64,000 nt of DNA from Ziziphus jujuba. Its lineage: Eukaryota > Streptophyta > Magnoliopsida > Rosales > Rhamnaceae. This document shows, piece by piece, positions 23,170 to 33,964 of this stretch. The notes under the pieces were generated by a model. It did not search any database and was not told the origin of the DNA. It worked only from the letters and a program-made list of their open reading frames with translations. Numbering within the stretch: position 1 is the stretch's first letter; each line of letters starts with the position of its first letter. Both the position numbers and the translations under genes were made by a program. The stretch is from NCBI RefSeq assembly GCF_031755915.1, contig NC_083382.1:6262001-6326000 (forward strand), read 5' to 3'.

Positions 23170-25070
23170 CAATGGCCTGTTGGCAATTATCAAAGACCAT
23201 CGGGAGAAGTTTACCCCAAGTATCCACATTTATAAATAAATAGTTAAAGACGTATTATCAATAAAACTGATATAAATCTTACTAACTTAAAAAATATATA
23301 TCAAAGTCTCATAATTTTGCATAGTTATAATAAATATAGTAAAACAAGAATGAGCTAGGATTTAAACCAAATCACACATGCAACGCATCAAAATATGTAA
23401 AAGAATATAAAACTTACCATCTTAGATGGGAGAGAGGAGATTGGGACATTAACTGGAAGCTTGGTTGGAGGAATAAGCTTGGTGCTTTTCTTCTCAGACT
23501 GAGATTGCTACCTAGAAGTTCATCGAAGCTTCGATAAAGGCAGTGACGTGCTTCCGCTCGCATCTTTTGGGTTGTAGTTTCTCACCTCCCTTCTTCAATT
23601 GAAATCACAGGTTCTACTTTGGTGCCATTCTAAAGTACAGTCTATAAATATAAATTGACAACACCAATCAATTTTTATCTACATTTAAGCACATAGTCAA
23701 ATATGTATACATCTATAAACAACCAAAACCCTAAATTACAAATAAAAAATAAATATAATTCAAACCAATAAAAAATAAACCTATAAATATAAATTGCCAA
23801 CACTAATAATTTTTCATCCACATTTATTCATGAATAGATCAAATAGCATAAAAATTGATCAAACACATTTATTTATGTATATTCATTGAAATTATTCCAC
23901 CTTTTTTTTTTTTTTACCACATATAGGAATCTTATAAAACAAATGAAAAATATCAAAACAATGCATATTACTGTACTATATTCATTAAGAGAGATCATAA
24001 TTGAACAAAAAAAAAAAAAAAAAAACTGTATTGGTTTTGATGTTAAAGCTTTTCTAAGGGTTAAAAAGTTCTTCCTTGATAATCATTTCCATGGTTAAAA
24101 AGGAAAAAAAAAAAATTACACATGTATTTTTCCTTCGTTTCCTTTAATTTCTATGCAGTTATTTGTATTTGGATTCCTATTTACAACTATTATATGATAT
24201 GCGTGTTTGATTACCTTATAAACCATGCAATTTCAATATTTTTCACGAGTTCTTTTTTGATAAATTCAAATTATTGTTTTCATCGATATTGTTTACAAGT
24301 TCTTATTGTTCATGAGTTCTGTTTGCTAAATTCAAGTTATTGTTCTCTTCAATATTGTTCACGAGTTCTTTTTGCTAAATTGCCAAATTCTCCTTCAAAT
24401 TATTGTTTTCTCATTTTAAAACAAAAAAAAAAATTTGCATTTAATAGGAGAGATTAATTATTTTGGTAAAAACAAAAATTAATTATAATTTTAAAAAAAT
24501 TATAATTTTAAAAAAATTATAATTTTAAAAAAAATTATAATTTTAAAAAAATTATAACCTTTTAAAAAAAGACATATTTTAATCTTTTTTGAACTCCAAA
24601 AAAAAAATTTACAAAATTTTTAAAAAAAATTGCTAACGTCATCACATGATGTGTAGTCTGGCCTAGACGACATGAACAACATGTTGTCTAGAGCGAACGA
24701 CATGTCGTTGGCTTCTCCTTCAACCTGCACTCACCCAAACTCAAACAAATCGTGTTTCGCACCCGACTCCCGACCCAGCTGTAACTCCCACCTTTGGCCA
24801 CCTTTTCCGGCCAAATCGATCCCTTTTTTTTTCGTTTCTTCATTTTCTATTGATACCCAATATCAATTTATTCTAAAATCTAGTTTATAATAACTTCCAT
24901 TTAAAATACTTAATTTTACATAAATTTACAAAATTTTGGATTTTAAACCTATTTTTAACCCAAATAAATCGATTTAAAATTCTAAATGTATCACAAATTA
25001 CTCAGAAAATGTCATATACTTAGAAAATTAAAAGCATACTATCTAAAAATCAATTCTACATACATAATAT
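22920..25070. other. AT-rich spacer with simple repeats
   Basis: Contains a 34-base A run (about 23134-23166), smaller A/T runs, and a 17-bp tandem array of ATTATAATTTTAAAAAA units (about 24479-24560). A slightly GC-richer island lies at 24655-24810. No gene recognised on either strand. Confidence 0.5.
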
Positions 25071-25075
25071 ACACA

Positions 25076-25418
25076 GCAATAATATCTATGGTTTTACAAA
25101 TAACCCAATTAAAATAAAATAAAAATAAACAAATGATGCTTACCTTAGGGATGCTTTTTGAGGGAGAAATGTGAAAGCCAATAGTAAAAAAAGAGGAAAG
25201 AAAGCAAGGGTTTTTGTCTGTTTTGAATGAAAAGCTTTGAAATAAAAGCAATAATATCTATGGTTTTACAAATAACCCAATTAAAATAAAAAATAAACAG
25301 ATGATGCTTACCTGAGGGATGCTTTTTGAGGGAGAAGAGTGAAAGCCAATAGTAAAAAAAGAGGGAAGAAAGCAAGGGTTTTTGTCTGTTGTGAAAGAAA
25401 AGCTTTGAAAAAAGAACG
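25076..25418. repeat. Tandem duplication, 172-bp unit
   Basis: Two adjacent copies (25076-25247 and 25248-about 25418), each beginning GCAATAATATCTATGG and ending with an AAGCTTTGAAA-like segment. They are highly similar with small indels. No coding role seen. Confidence 0.88.
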
Positions 25419-25549
25419 GTGTTTTTAGTGGAATACTGGACAAAGCGAAAAGTAAAATAAAGAATATGCACATCATTTGTAATTTTTATTAAGGTTAAAA
25501 TAGATTTAAAGGGTTAAAACATAATGATCAAAAAAGCGTGGATAGATAT

Positions 25550-26290
25550 ACTTAGGGGTAGGGTATTGGGCCAAATTCTCCTTATTATTAGGGGAATTTG
25601 GTACAATAACCACCAAAATAACAGGTTAAGGATATTTACCCCTTACTTCTTCAGTTTTTTTTTTTTTTATTTACCCACCACTTCCTATTTTATCCTCAAT
25701 GAAAATAAAAAATTACTTTACTTTTCTTTCCTCCATCTAAGAAGCCCACAATTCATAGTCCCTGCACCTCTGTTTTCCTTTCTTTCTTCTTCCTCGAGAA
25801 AACCCACGCATAATCCCATTGAAAAAAAAATCCCTGCTCCACCTTTGCTCTTCTTTCCTCCGTGAAAAGCATCCTTTACCAATTTTCTAGTCATGTGTTA
25901 CAAGCAGATGATAGTGCGGACAACTACGACACCGCTGATGAGGACCTTGTTGGTGAGATGGCATTTTCCAGTCATGGAAAGCAAAGGTGTAAGTGCTTGG
26001 AATGCAGGAACTATGACTATAGGTAAAAGGTTGGCTAGGCTTCCTGCATTTTTCAGAGCCTTTTGGTATTTGTGATAGTTTCCTCCTCCTTTTAATTTTT
26101 CCTTTTTCCTTTTGATGTTTGAAAAAGATAATTCGGAAATATTAAAAAATAAAAGGGTAAAACAAAAAAAAAAAAAACACTTGAAACAGACTGATAAATT
26201 TCATTTTGGCCTAAAACAACTTGAAACAGAGGTGTAAATTTCATTATGGCCTTTCAAACAGGGATATTGGGCTAATTCCCTTTATTATTA
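25550..26290. repeat. Interspersed repeat with GGGGAATTTGG ends
   Basis: Begins GGGGAATTTGGT (25588) and ends GGGCTAATTCCC (about 26269-26280), forming a rough inverted repeat. Related ends occur at 25568 (GGGCCAAATTCTCC), 26452 (GGGGAATTTGGTCC) and 38784 (GGCCAAATTCCCC). TTATTATTA flanks both sides, which would fit a 9-bp Mutator-type duplication, but it lies in a TTA-rich microsatellite, so that evidence is weak. Confidence 0.4.
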
Positions 26291-26435
26291 TTGTAAAATC
26301 AATAGAAAAAGGAAGAAAAATGATGCACCTTGTCGATTGTTGATGGACTCGCATACAATCTTACCAATAAAGAAGTCAATTGTTAGGCCCACTTCATAGA
26401 TAACTTGATTGTTTTATGGTTTGTTTCACTCTGTA
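26270..26435 (+). repeat. Dispersed repeat, copy 1 of 3
   Basis: Shares GTTGATGGACTCGCATACAA and the following AATAAA..TTGTTAGGCCCACTTCA segment with 38785-38960 and 51655-51850, all in the same orientation. Probably part of a large duplicated flank. No coding frame. Confidence 0.75.
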
Positions 26436-26799
26436 ATAGAATATTTATTAGGGGAATTTGGTCCGATGCCTTTATTTTAAACACCTTAATGAAAAATACC
26501 CTCCCTCTTTTAAATCTTTTTTTATCTACCCACCCTCTTTTCATTATTCCAACCTTATCGTTACTCTATAAACCACGTACAATTTCTTTCTCATTCTTTC
26601 TTCTCATAGTGCTTTCTGATTTTGGATTCGAAGGACAATCTTGAAGCTGTGGAAGGAGTTTTATGCTCAATTTCAAGCATCCAAATGGTGGACCATAACA
26701 CACATGAAATTGATTCCGAAGCAGTGGAGAGAGAGAGAGAGAGAGATAGAGTTGCAGGAAGCTTTTGTGTGACTAGTTTGCTGATTTCTTTCTTCGACC

Positions 26800-29425
26800 A
26801 TAGACTTGGAATCGAATTATGAAATCACTCAGACCACTGAGTTCTTTAGCAGTGGCGGCTTCACCAGAGTCGCTTTACAGGTGATTACTCCTCTTTGATT
26901 CTTGTGTCTTTTTTTTTTTTTTTTTCTTTGGAAAAACTAAAACATATGAAGTAGCAGAAATAGATTATGTTGCGCCACCTTTTTACTAAGTTTTAAAGGC
27001 GATTGTGTTTTGGTTTGTGAATAAAACTAAACTAACCAAGTTTGTAAATTTCATTTCCTAGATGAGCTCCTAAATGATTTAGTGATAGTTGGGAGAGTTT
27101 TGCTGGACAAGCTTAGGTGTCTACGAGAATCTCTATGAGATCCCACTTCGGTTGGAAAGGGGAACGAAGCATGGCTTATAAGCATGTGGATACCTTTATC
27201 TTGTAAACGCGTTTTAAACCCGTGAGGGCTGGGTTGTAAGAGGATTCCCCAGCCCTAAAGCGGACAATATCTACATGCGGGTGGTCTGGGCTGTCACAGA
27301 TGGTATCAGAGCCAGATCCGGATCGGTGTGCCAGTGAGGAAGCTGGGCCCCAAGGGGGAAGGATTGTGAGATCCCACATCGTTTGGAAAGGAAAAGGAAG
27401 CATGGCTTATAAGCGTGTGGATACCTTTCCCTTGTAGACGCGTTTTAAACCCGTGAGGGCTGGGTTGTAAGAGGATTCCCCAAGTCCAAAGCGGACAATA
27501 TCTACATGCGGGTGGTCTGGGCTATCACAATCTCAATCTGATATTGACTGGAATGGCAACATAAAACATGTATCTTTGTGTATGATGGCCGACACAGCGT
27601 ACGGTAGCTATTGCGTGGATGAGGTCGGAGCATTGCACATCAATGCTGATTATGTCGTGCACTACGGCCATGCATGCTTCAGCTCGTGAGTTCTCGTTAA
27701 TAATACCTTTACTAAAGCCTTTTTTTTTTTTTTTACAAACTATATTATAGGATTGTTTGTTTTAAAGCAAAAAAGAGGAAAAAAAAAAAAAGCAATGAGT
27801 TTTTGTACCAAACTCATAAGACATTATTTTGAGAAATTTTGTCTTAGCTGTAAATTGTTGTGTCTCAATCTGTTTGCATTTTTTTTTGGCATCAAGATTG
27901 GTTTTGAAGCCAATGAAGCTTCTTCTTTTTTTTTTTACCTTTTGAACTTAAAAAGTAGTTATTTTGTTTCAGTATATTATGCAACAATTAATTTTAGTTT
28001 CATAGTTTCAAAAGCCTCTTCTTTTTTATTATTGGTAGGACTACAACTCTTCCAGGATTCTTTGTTTTTGGAAAAGCTTCAACTGGTGTGTCCAATTGTG
28101 TAAAAAATTTATCAGATCATGCTGTGAGAAATGGCAAACATGTCCTGGTAAAATGGTTTACTAGAGAATTATTATTATGAACTTCTATGCTATACTAAAT
28201 TTATAATAAGCATGCTTTTTTTTTGTTGAATTTTTTTTTCACCTTTAGGAGGATTTGTTAGTGAGATCATGTCGTTTCACATGTAGCCAAAACAAATTAT
28301 CTCAGCTATCCATTCTCAACATAATTCATTCAATCTAAATGCAGGTCCCCTTTGGGCTAGAATATGCACATTTGATATAGCATATGAGAGATGAAGTGGT
28401 AGAAGCATGTATGTGTAGCTCTAGATTAGAAATCCAATTTGCTGAAACTATGTCTTCAGACATAAATCCATCAGAATCTCGTAAGATCTCCAATGGGAGC
28501 TTGGAAGCAGCTAGTGTCTTCTCTGATGATAAATGTATCATGACAGTAGTTGGTAATAGATATACCATTGGAGGCTTGGTCTGGGAATTACATGAGGAAC
28601 ACAAAATGGAGGACTGCTTGTTTTTTGTTTGCAAGTGTTGTACTGACGTTAAATGGTTGTGAAATAGGTATACATATAAGTTACCCAGTTTTGTATGAAA
28701 TTTATTGTGTCTGCATCTAATATTGCTTGAGATATTTATTGTGTTATTAAGTTTACTTTTCCTTTTGCCAAATTCTTCTAGTATATGCAAGTCCTTGTGC
28801 TAGTTCTCTCTCTCTTTCTCTAAATTAATAAATCTTTCTTTAATTATTGTATTACTGTTTTTAATCAGATATGATGCAAAGTCAAATTGCATGGTGACAG
28901 ACTTATCTCAACAAAGAAGAATTCTTAAGCATAGGTATGGTCTCAAATAACAATACTCTCTTTTCTCCTTTCTAAAAATCCACTTCGCTGCTTGTATTAA
29001 TGTACAATTGGTTTTACTGAAAGAGTGATGATGTTTGTACAGATGTTACCTGGTCAAGAGAAGGTAAAGGATATGAACACTGTTGGTATTCTGGTTGGAA
29101 CTCTTGGTGTAGGTGTGTTCCTGTAGGCTCCTTTAATATTTCTCCTGTAGTAATTTACTCTGCATTTTTCATCTTTAGATAAGGCATGGCTTTACACTGT
29201 GTTGGGATTCTAGTAAATTTTTATGGATCTTATCATGCACAGCTTGCTAAAAGAAAACTTTGTTGAATGAGTTATTTTTTTGCAATTCCATAGTAATTTT
29301 TTCGACATATATTATTTATTTATTTGTTTTTCTAATTTCCACCATCATAAGGTTAGCATATGTATGTATAATTCCACAACTATTGATGCAGCTGGTTACC
29401 TACACATGATTAATCTGCAAAATGA
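26800..29425 (+). pseudogene. DPH2 (diphthamide synthesis) pseudogene
   Basis: Derived from the DPH2 subunit, which with DPH1 performs the first step of diphthamide formation on elongation factor 2. Exons visible: 26800-26880 (DLESNYEITQTTEF), 27055-27685 (VSLCVMADTAYGSYCVDEVG, then ALHINADYVVHYGHACFSS), 28039-28147 (TTTLPGFFVFGKAS), 28345-28671 (VPFGLEYAH to MEDCLFF), 28869-28934 (YDAKSNCMVTDLSQQRRIL), 29043-29112 (CYLV and VGILVGTLGV) and a start of the next at 29392 (GYLHMI). The tail of the gene is missing. Breaks: start codon changed to ATA; an extra base in FPDELL; a TRIM inserted in exon 2; TAG after GLEYAHLI; frameshifts near 28629 and 29060. The first Cys of the family pattern (CVDEVG) remains. 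Splice sites are largely kept, so this is a decayed duplicated gene rather than a retrocopy. Confidence 0.88.
27129..27534 (+). mobile_element. Complete TRIM retroelement, 396 bp
   Basis: Two 165-bp LTRs (27134-27298 and 27365-27529) begin TATGAGATCC/TGTGAGATCC and end TCACA. A primer-binding site TGGTATCAGAGCC (initiator Met tRNA) starts at 27301, two bases after the first LTR. A polypurine tract CCAAGGGGGAAGGA precedes the second LTR. The target duplication is ATCTC (27129-27133 and 27530-27534). With only about 66 internal bases it cannot encode anything and depends on other retrotransposons. It interrupts exon 2 of the DPH2 pseudogene. The LTR differences are modest, so the insertion is not very old. 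Confidence 0.95.
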
Positions 29426-29429
29426 TGGT

Positions 29430-32400
29430 TTGGTCATTGATTATATATGAATTTATTGCTCATAAACTCATCAAATTGTTTGGACGTTATTTGGTTTGAA
29501 AGTGGTCAAAAGATAAGAATTTTTTATGGGATTTATATTACAATTATTTAATTTTCTATTTTCTTTTGTCATTTTTAATATCCATATGTCAATTAATCCA
29601 TTTGAGTGTCTCGTAAAAGCTAATTTATTCCATAAGACCCCTGCTTTAATGGATTTCTAAAGGTATATGTGGAGAATATAAGATATTTTTCTTTCCATCA
29701 TTTGGTCAAGAGGCTCAAGCTAATATTACTGAGAAGTTCATATTCTAAAATGAGATTGAAATGTAAACATAATAGAAATTTTAACCTTTTCATGAAAGCG
29801 TGTTAGGAATTGTTTTTTCTTTCTTTATCCTTTTTTTTTTTTTAATAAAATTCAAACTCCAAGCATGGCAATAAGTTGGGGAAATTGTTTCATTATTCAA
29901 TATTAATGTGATGGTTAATAATGCTCCTAACGAACAATAACTTCCTCAAGACAGTTTATTTCCACATGTAATTATCAATGTCATACTAAGAAGACAAGAT
30001 CAAAATTTGAATCTTATATGTATATAAGCTGAAACTTCATGAAGAAATTTCCAAATTATCATTGCTTTCCTTTGCCACCTTTGCAAAAAAAAGAAGCACA
30101 CTTGAATGCCTTCTATTATATAGATTCTACAGTTTTATGTCCTCATAAATTACATGTTGTAGAAACGATTCCAGATTATGATCCATGTAGAGAGGTAACT
30201 ATCCATCCAGTGCCATATTTCCTTTCAAATTCTTATTAACACAAAAGGGTCCTTATAGAAATGAAAGAGAAAGAAATAAATTTTGATGTATTTTTAAAGG
30301 TTCCCTACATGCATAAATTGTATGTAACAAACTTTTGCTACTTTGTGAGTGTGTGAGAGTGAAGGTTGAAAATATATATAATGTGCGTACAATATGAAAT
30401 ATATTCATGTATTGGCATAGCATTTTTGGACTTGAATTTGTTGGATAAGTTTTAGGAAAAAAGTTTATTGTGATATGCAGCCTCTATGTGAGCTTTTGTT
30501 TCCACGAAGAGCATATGTTTTCTTTGAAATTATATACTTGCTATTACTTAAATTTTAAATGACATGCAAATAGCTTCTTGATTCATGCTATATGGTTAAT
30601 AGTCCAATGCACCTGACAAGCTGCAAATGTACCTTTCGAAACTCACTTGCTTATAAGAATAATCCAAATGGTTGGACAGCTTTCTATTTTCAATTGATGC
30701 GTGTAGAATACCCTCACCTCAATGGCATGAAGAAATTGCTTAAATATTTGCTATGATATGAAAATTGACATAATTTTTTGTAACATTGTCTCTTTTTTAT
30801 TGTGTCATTTTGATCTTCTAATAATGCTCTGAATTGTCAGACCACTTGAATATTTTATATTTTAATTTAAAGCTTTTTTTTATGGAATTTATGATTTTCA
30901 ATTGAATACTTCATACATGAAACAGGTAAAACTGAGTCTTTAGATCCAAAAACAACTATTCTTGTACCCGAAGACAAATATAGACTTCATGCAATTGATA
31001 CATTGGACCCTGACATGGTAAGGCCTAAATTCTATTCTTTAAATTTATTTAAGTTCTTATATTATGAAGCTAATTTTTGCTTCTATTTTGCTACTTGTAT
31101 GAATTTTTTTTAAGGAGAAACTTCTAGATTTCCTTTGTAGATATTTCTTACTGTCCTAGTTTTGGAAGATTACCTACATCCTTCTAGAATCCCAAACCTG
31201 TTGTTGATATCCTGAACAATTCCTTCCTTCTATCTTGCCAGTTTTGTTGTTTGTGTTGTTCAAAGTGTAATATGAAATATTTATTCCAGTTCAAACTAAA
31301 GCTCAAATAACCAATTCTAATGGCATCTTATGGAGTATATGTAGGCAACATCAGAAATTTTTATATTATAATGAGCGGCCCATCCTATTAAGTGGCATCT
31401 TTAACAATGTATTTATTTATATGTTTTTACTAGTTGGTTTATGCAGACAAGTTTCACTTTGAACTATATGTCTCTCACAATAACTTCATGTAAGATTCTT
31501 TAATAAAAATTTTCAATCTTTCACTCTTAATATGGTAATGTTGCTAACCTGTTAACCTTACTAGTATATGTAGGAAATTGATAATAAAGCTCTGCCTCCT
31601 AGAGTTTATTACTTTACATTTTGAAAGGCAGAGGATGTGGTTAGCTCTTAGCAACATGCTAGAAAAGGATTTTGTCTTAGGCAAAATTGCAATCAACAAA
31701 GCAAACAACTTTGATGACAGACACCTATTGTCTTCAACATGTTGCCTTCTTTTGATTAAAATAGAAAAAAAAAAGTTCACTGACAAAATAAGTGATGGTG
31801 ATTGAAGTAGATCAGAAATTTCAGGTTTTCATAGAAGAAAAAAAAATTGAACAGCCTTTGCAATTGTAGAGCATAAAAGTTACTAGTGCAGGTTCTGCCT
31901 TAGTGAAGAATGTTTTATTTTCTGGAGCTTCTTGGGTTGTTGGTGCTTTAAATAAGATTGTGAAACCAGCCAGAAGATTGAGGAGAACATAGGAAAGTGA
32001 TTGAATAGGAACAAAAAGAAGAAAAATGGCATAAAACTATGCTCAAGCTTATCCATCTGAGTCTACACCAAGCAAGGATCAACCATCTGAGGATGAACCT
32101 GCTCAAGGTTTGATGCTGAGATATGGTTCTGTAAAGTAAATACTTTTTAGCATTTGTATTCAATTCTATTTAGAAGTGGCCCTTTTCTAGGCCATTGGGT
32201 GATTGATGAGAGTTCATCTATGCCTTTATATATGACAATTTCCTATAATTTACTGATGTTTATGGAGCTATCTATTTCTTTTTTCATATGTTCTTGAATG
32301 GTGACTTGCAAGTGGCATAATTTTGTTTTTATAATTTCAACCTTTAATTGTTTTCTTCTCCTATTGCTTGTTATGCTTTTGCAGAGCCGCATTGTGCAAT

Positions 32401-33170
32401 GGATTTATGCTGTTTTTATTATTGTGTTTTTTTATCTTCTGACTGATTGCTTCAAAATGTTTGTACTCTTGGAATGTACGTCGAGTTATGAGTTGTGAAA
32501 TGGAAGTTTAGCCAACATAATGAATACTCGGGATACCGCATTTATATTTTAGGTTAGAGATGTGCAACATAACATTAATTGGATGTCGAAGTCACAAACA
32601 TACGATCTACATTAAAAATTTATTAAAATACACATCAACAACGTATTTCTTCCTAAACCAACTTATGTAATACGGGCCAAATAAATGTCCTCTTCACTGC
32701 TTCTGTACTCGATGAACTTCAAAGCAAAGACATCACAATCACCCCTGCAGAATTACATTTAATGAAATGGCATCAAATAAGTTGATAACGAAAACCAACC
32801 ATGTGTATTTCCACATGTAAGCACAATAAAAAAGCATCAATAAAAGTTAATTTCAAATGACAACACATTCATACCCATTATTTTAGTGGGGTGCATCTTT
32901 GATCATAGTCATCCTGAATGGATCTAAACTGGGAAGCACGTCTAGATTCTTATCGTAATACTCCCCAAACACCACAATTCCATCCGGCAGCTTCGATAGT
33001 GTGTGTTTCCACCAAGAACTTGCTAAATCTAATTTTATTAATGATAACCGTTGACAAAATAAAAGGAAAAAAAACATTAAGAAGTGAAAACATTTAAATA
33101 GTGTTTATCTGAAACCAAATAAGAGAGAAATAGAACTTAAGTGAAAACATTTTTAAAAAAATGAATATAA
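29430..33170. other. Spacer with unrecognised exon-like pieces
   Basis: No DPH2 tail is found. Two exon-like segments on the plus strand are not recognised. One is 30926-31017 (after acceptor AACAG; reads TTILVPEDKYRLHAIDTLDP, then donor GTAAGG). The other is about 31872-32110 (reads FSGASWVVGALNKIVKPARR, then stops). They could be leftovers of one degraded gene downstream of DPH2. The minus frame 32883-33077 (LPDGIVVFGEYYDKNLDVLP) is likewise unidentified. The remainder is AT-rich. Confidence 0.35.
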
Positions 33171-33175
33171 ATGGT

Positions 33176-33964
33176 GCATCGGTAATTACCGATGCTGACG
33201 GTTTCATCGGTAATTACCAAAGGCCCTTCGGTAATTACAGTTGACAAATTTTTTGACTCCCACAAGTCCCCTAATGTGTGTTTCATGCAACAACATGTAA
33301 AATTTACCGAAGGCCCTTCGGTAATTACCGATGAAACCATCGGTAATCAAATTGAACTTCCTGAAAAACTTACCGAAGGTTTCATCGGTAATTACCGAAG
33401 GGCCTTCGGTAATTACAATTAACAAATTTTTTTGACTCCCACATGTTCCCTAATGTGTGTTTCGTGCAACAACATGCAAAATATACATTCATCAATGATC
33501 CTAAACAGCAAAATTCCCATAAAGTTCAGAAAAAGTTCTAAAATTGCCAAAAAAATTTGATTACCATAGGGCCTTCGGTAATTACCAATGAAACCATCGG
33601 TAATCAAATGCCCTTGCTAGAAAAATTACCGAAGGTTTCATCGGTAATTACCGAAGGCATTCGGTAATTATAGTTGACAAATGTTTTGACTCCCACAAGT
33701 CCACTAATGTGTGTTTCGTGCAACATCATGTAAAATATACATTTATCAATGATCCTAAACAGAAAAATCCCCATAAAGTTCAGAAAAAATTCTAAAATTG
33801 CTAAAAAAATTTGATTACCGTAGGGCCTTCGGTAATTACCGATGGTTTACCCTTGCTGGAAAAATTACCGAAGGTTTCATCGGTAAGTACCGAAGGCCTT
33901 TGGTAATTACAGTTGACAAATTTTTTGACTCCCCCAAGTTCCCTAATGTGTGTTTCGTGCAACA
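33176..33964. repeat. Palindromic tandem repeat array, left part
   Basis: Repeats of about 254 bp (shared GTGTTTCGTGCAAC at about 33457, 33711 and 33950; shorter spacing of 179 and 239 bp where internal pieces are deleted). Each unit has several near-perfect inverted motifs of GGTAATTACC, ACCGAAGG..CCTTCGGT and GATGAAACCATC. Bases 33176-33195 form a perfect 20-bp palindrome. The array is split by a solo LTR and continues at 36834-37360. Confidence 0.9.

Noticed and set aside
27134..27529. Naming the TRIM as Cassandra
   Set aside because: The LTR has a GACGCGTTTTAAA core reminiscent of known TRIMs, but I could not confirm 5S rRNA-like boxes by eye, so no family name is given.
33176..33964. 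CRISPR-like look of short palindromic repeats
   Set aside because: Units are about 254 bp with diverged, indel-bearing copies and no unique spacers, in an intron-bearing plant genome; not a CRISPR array.
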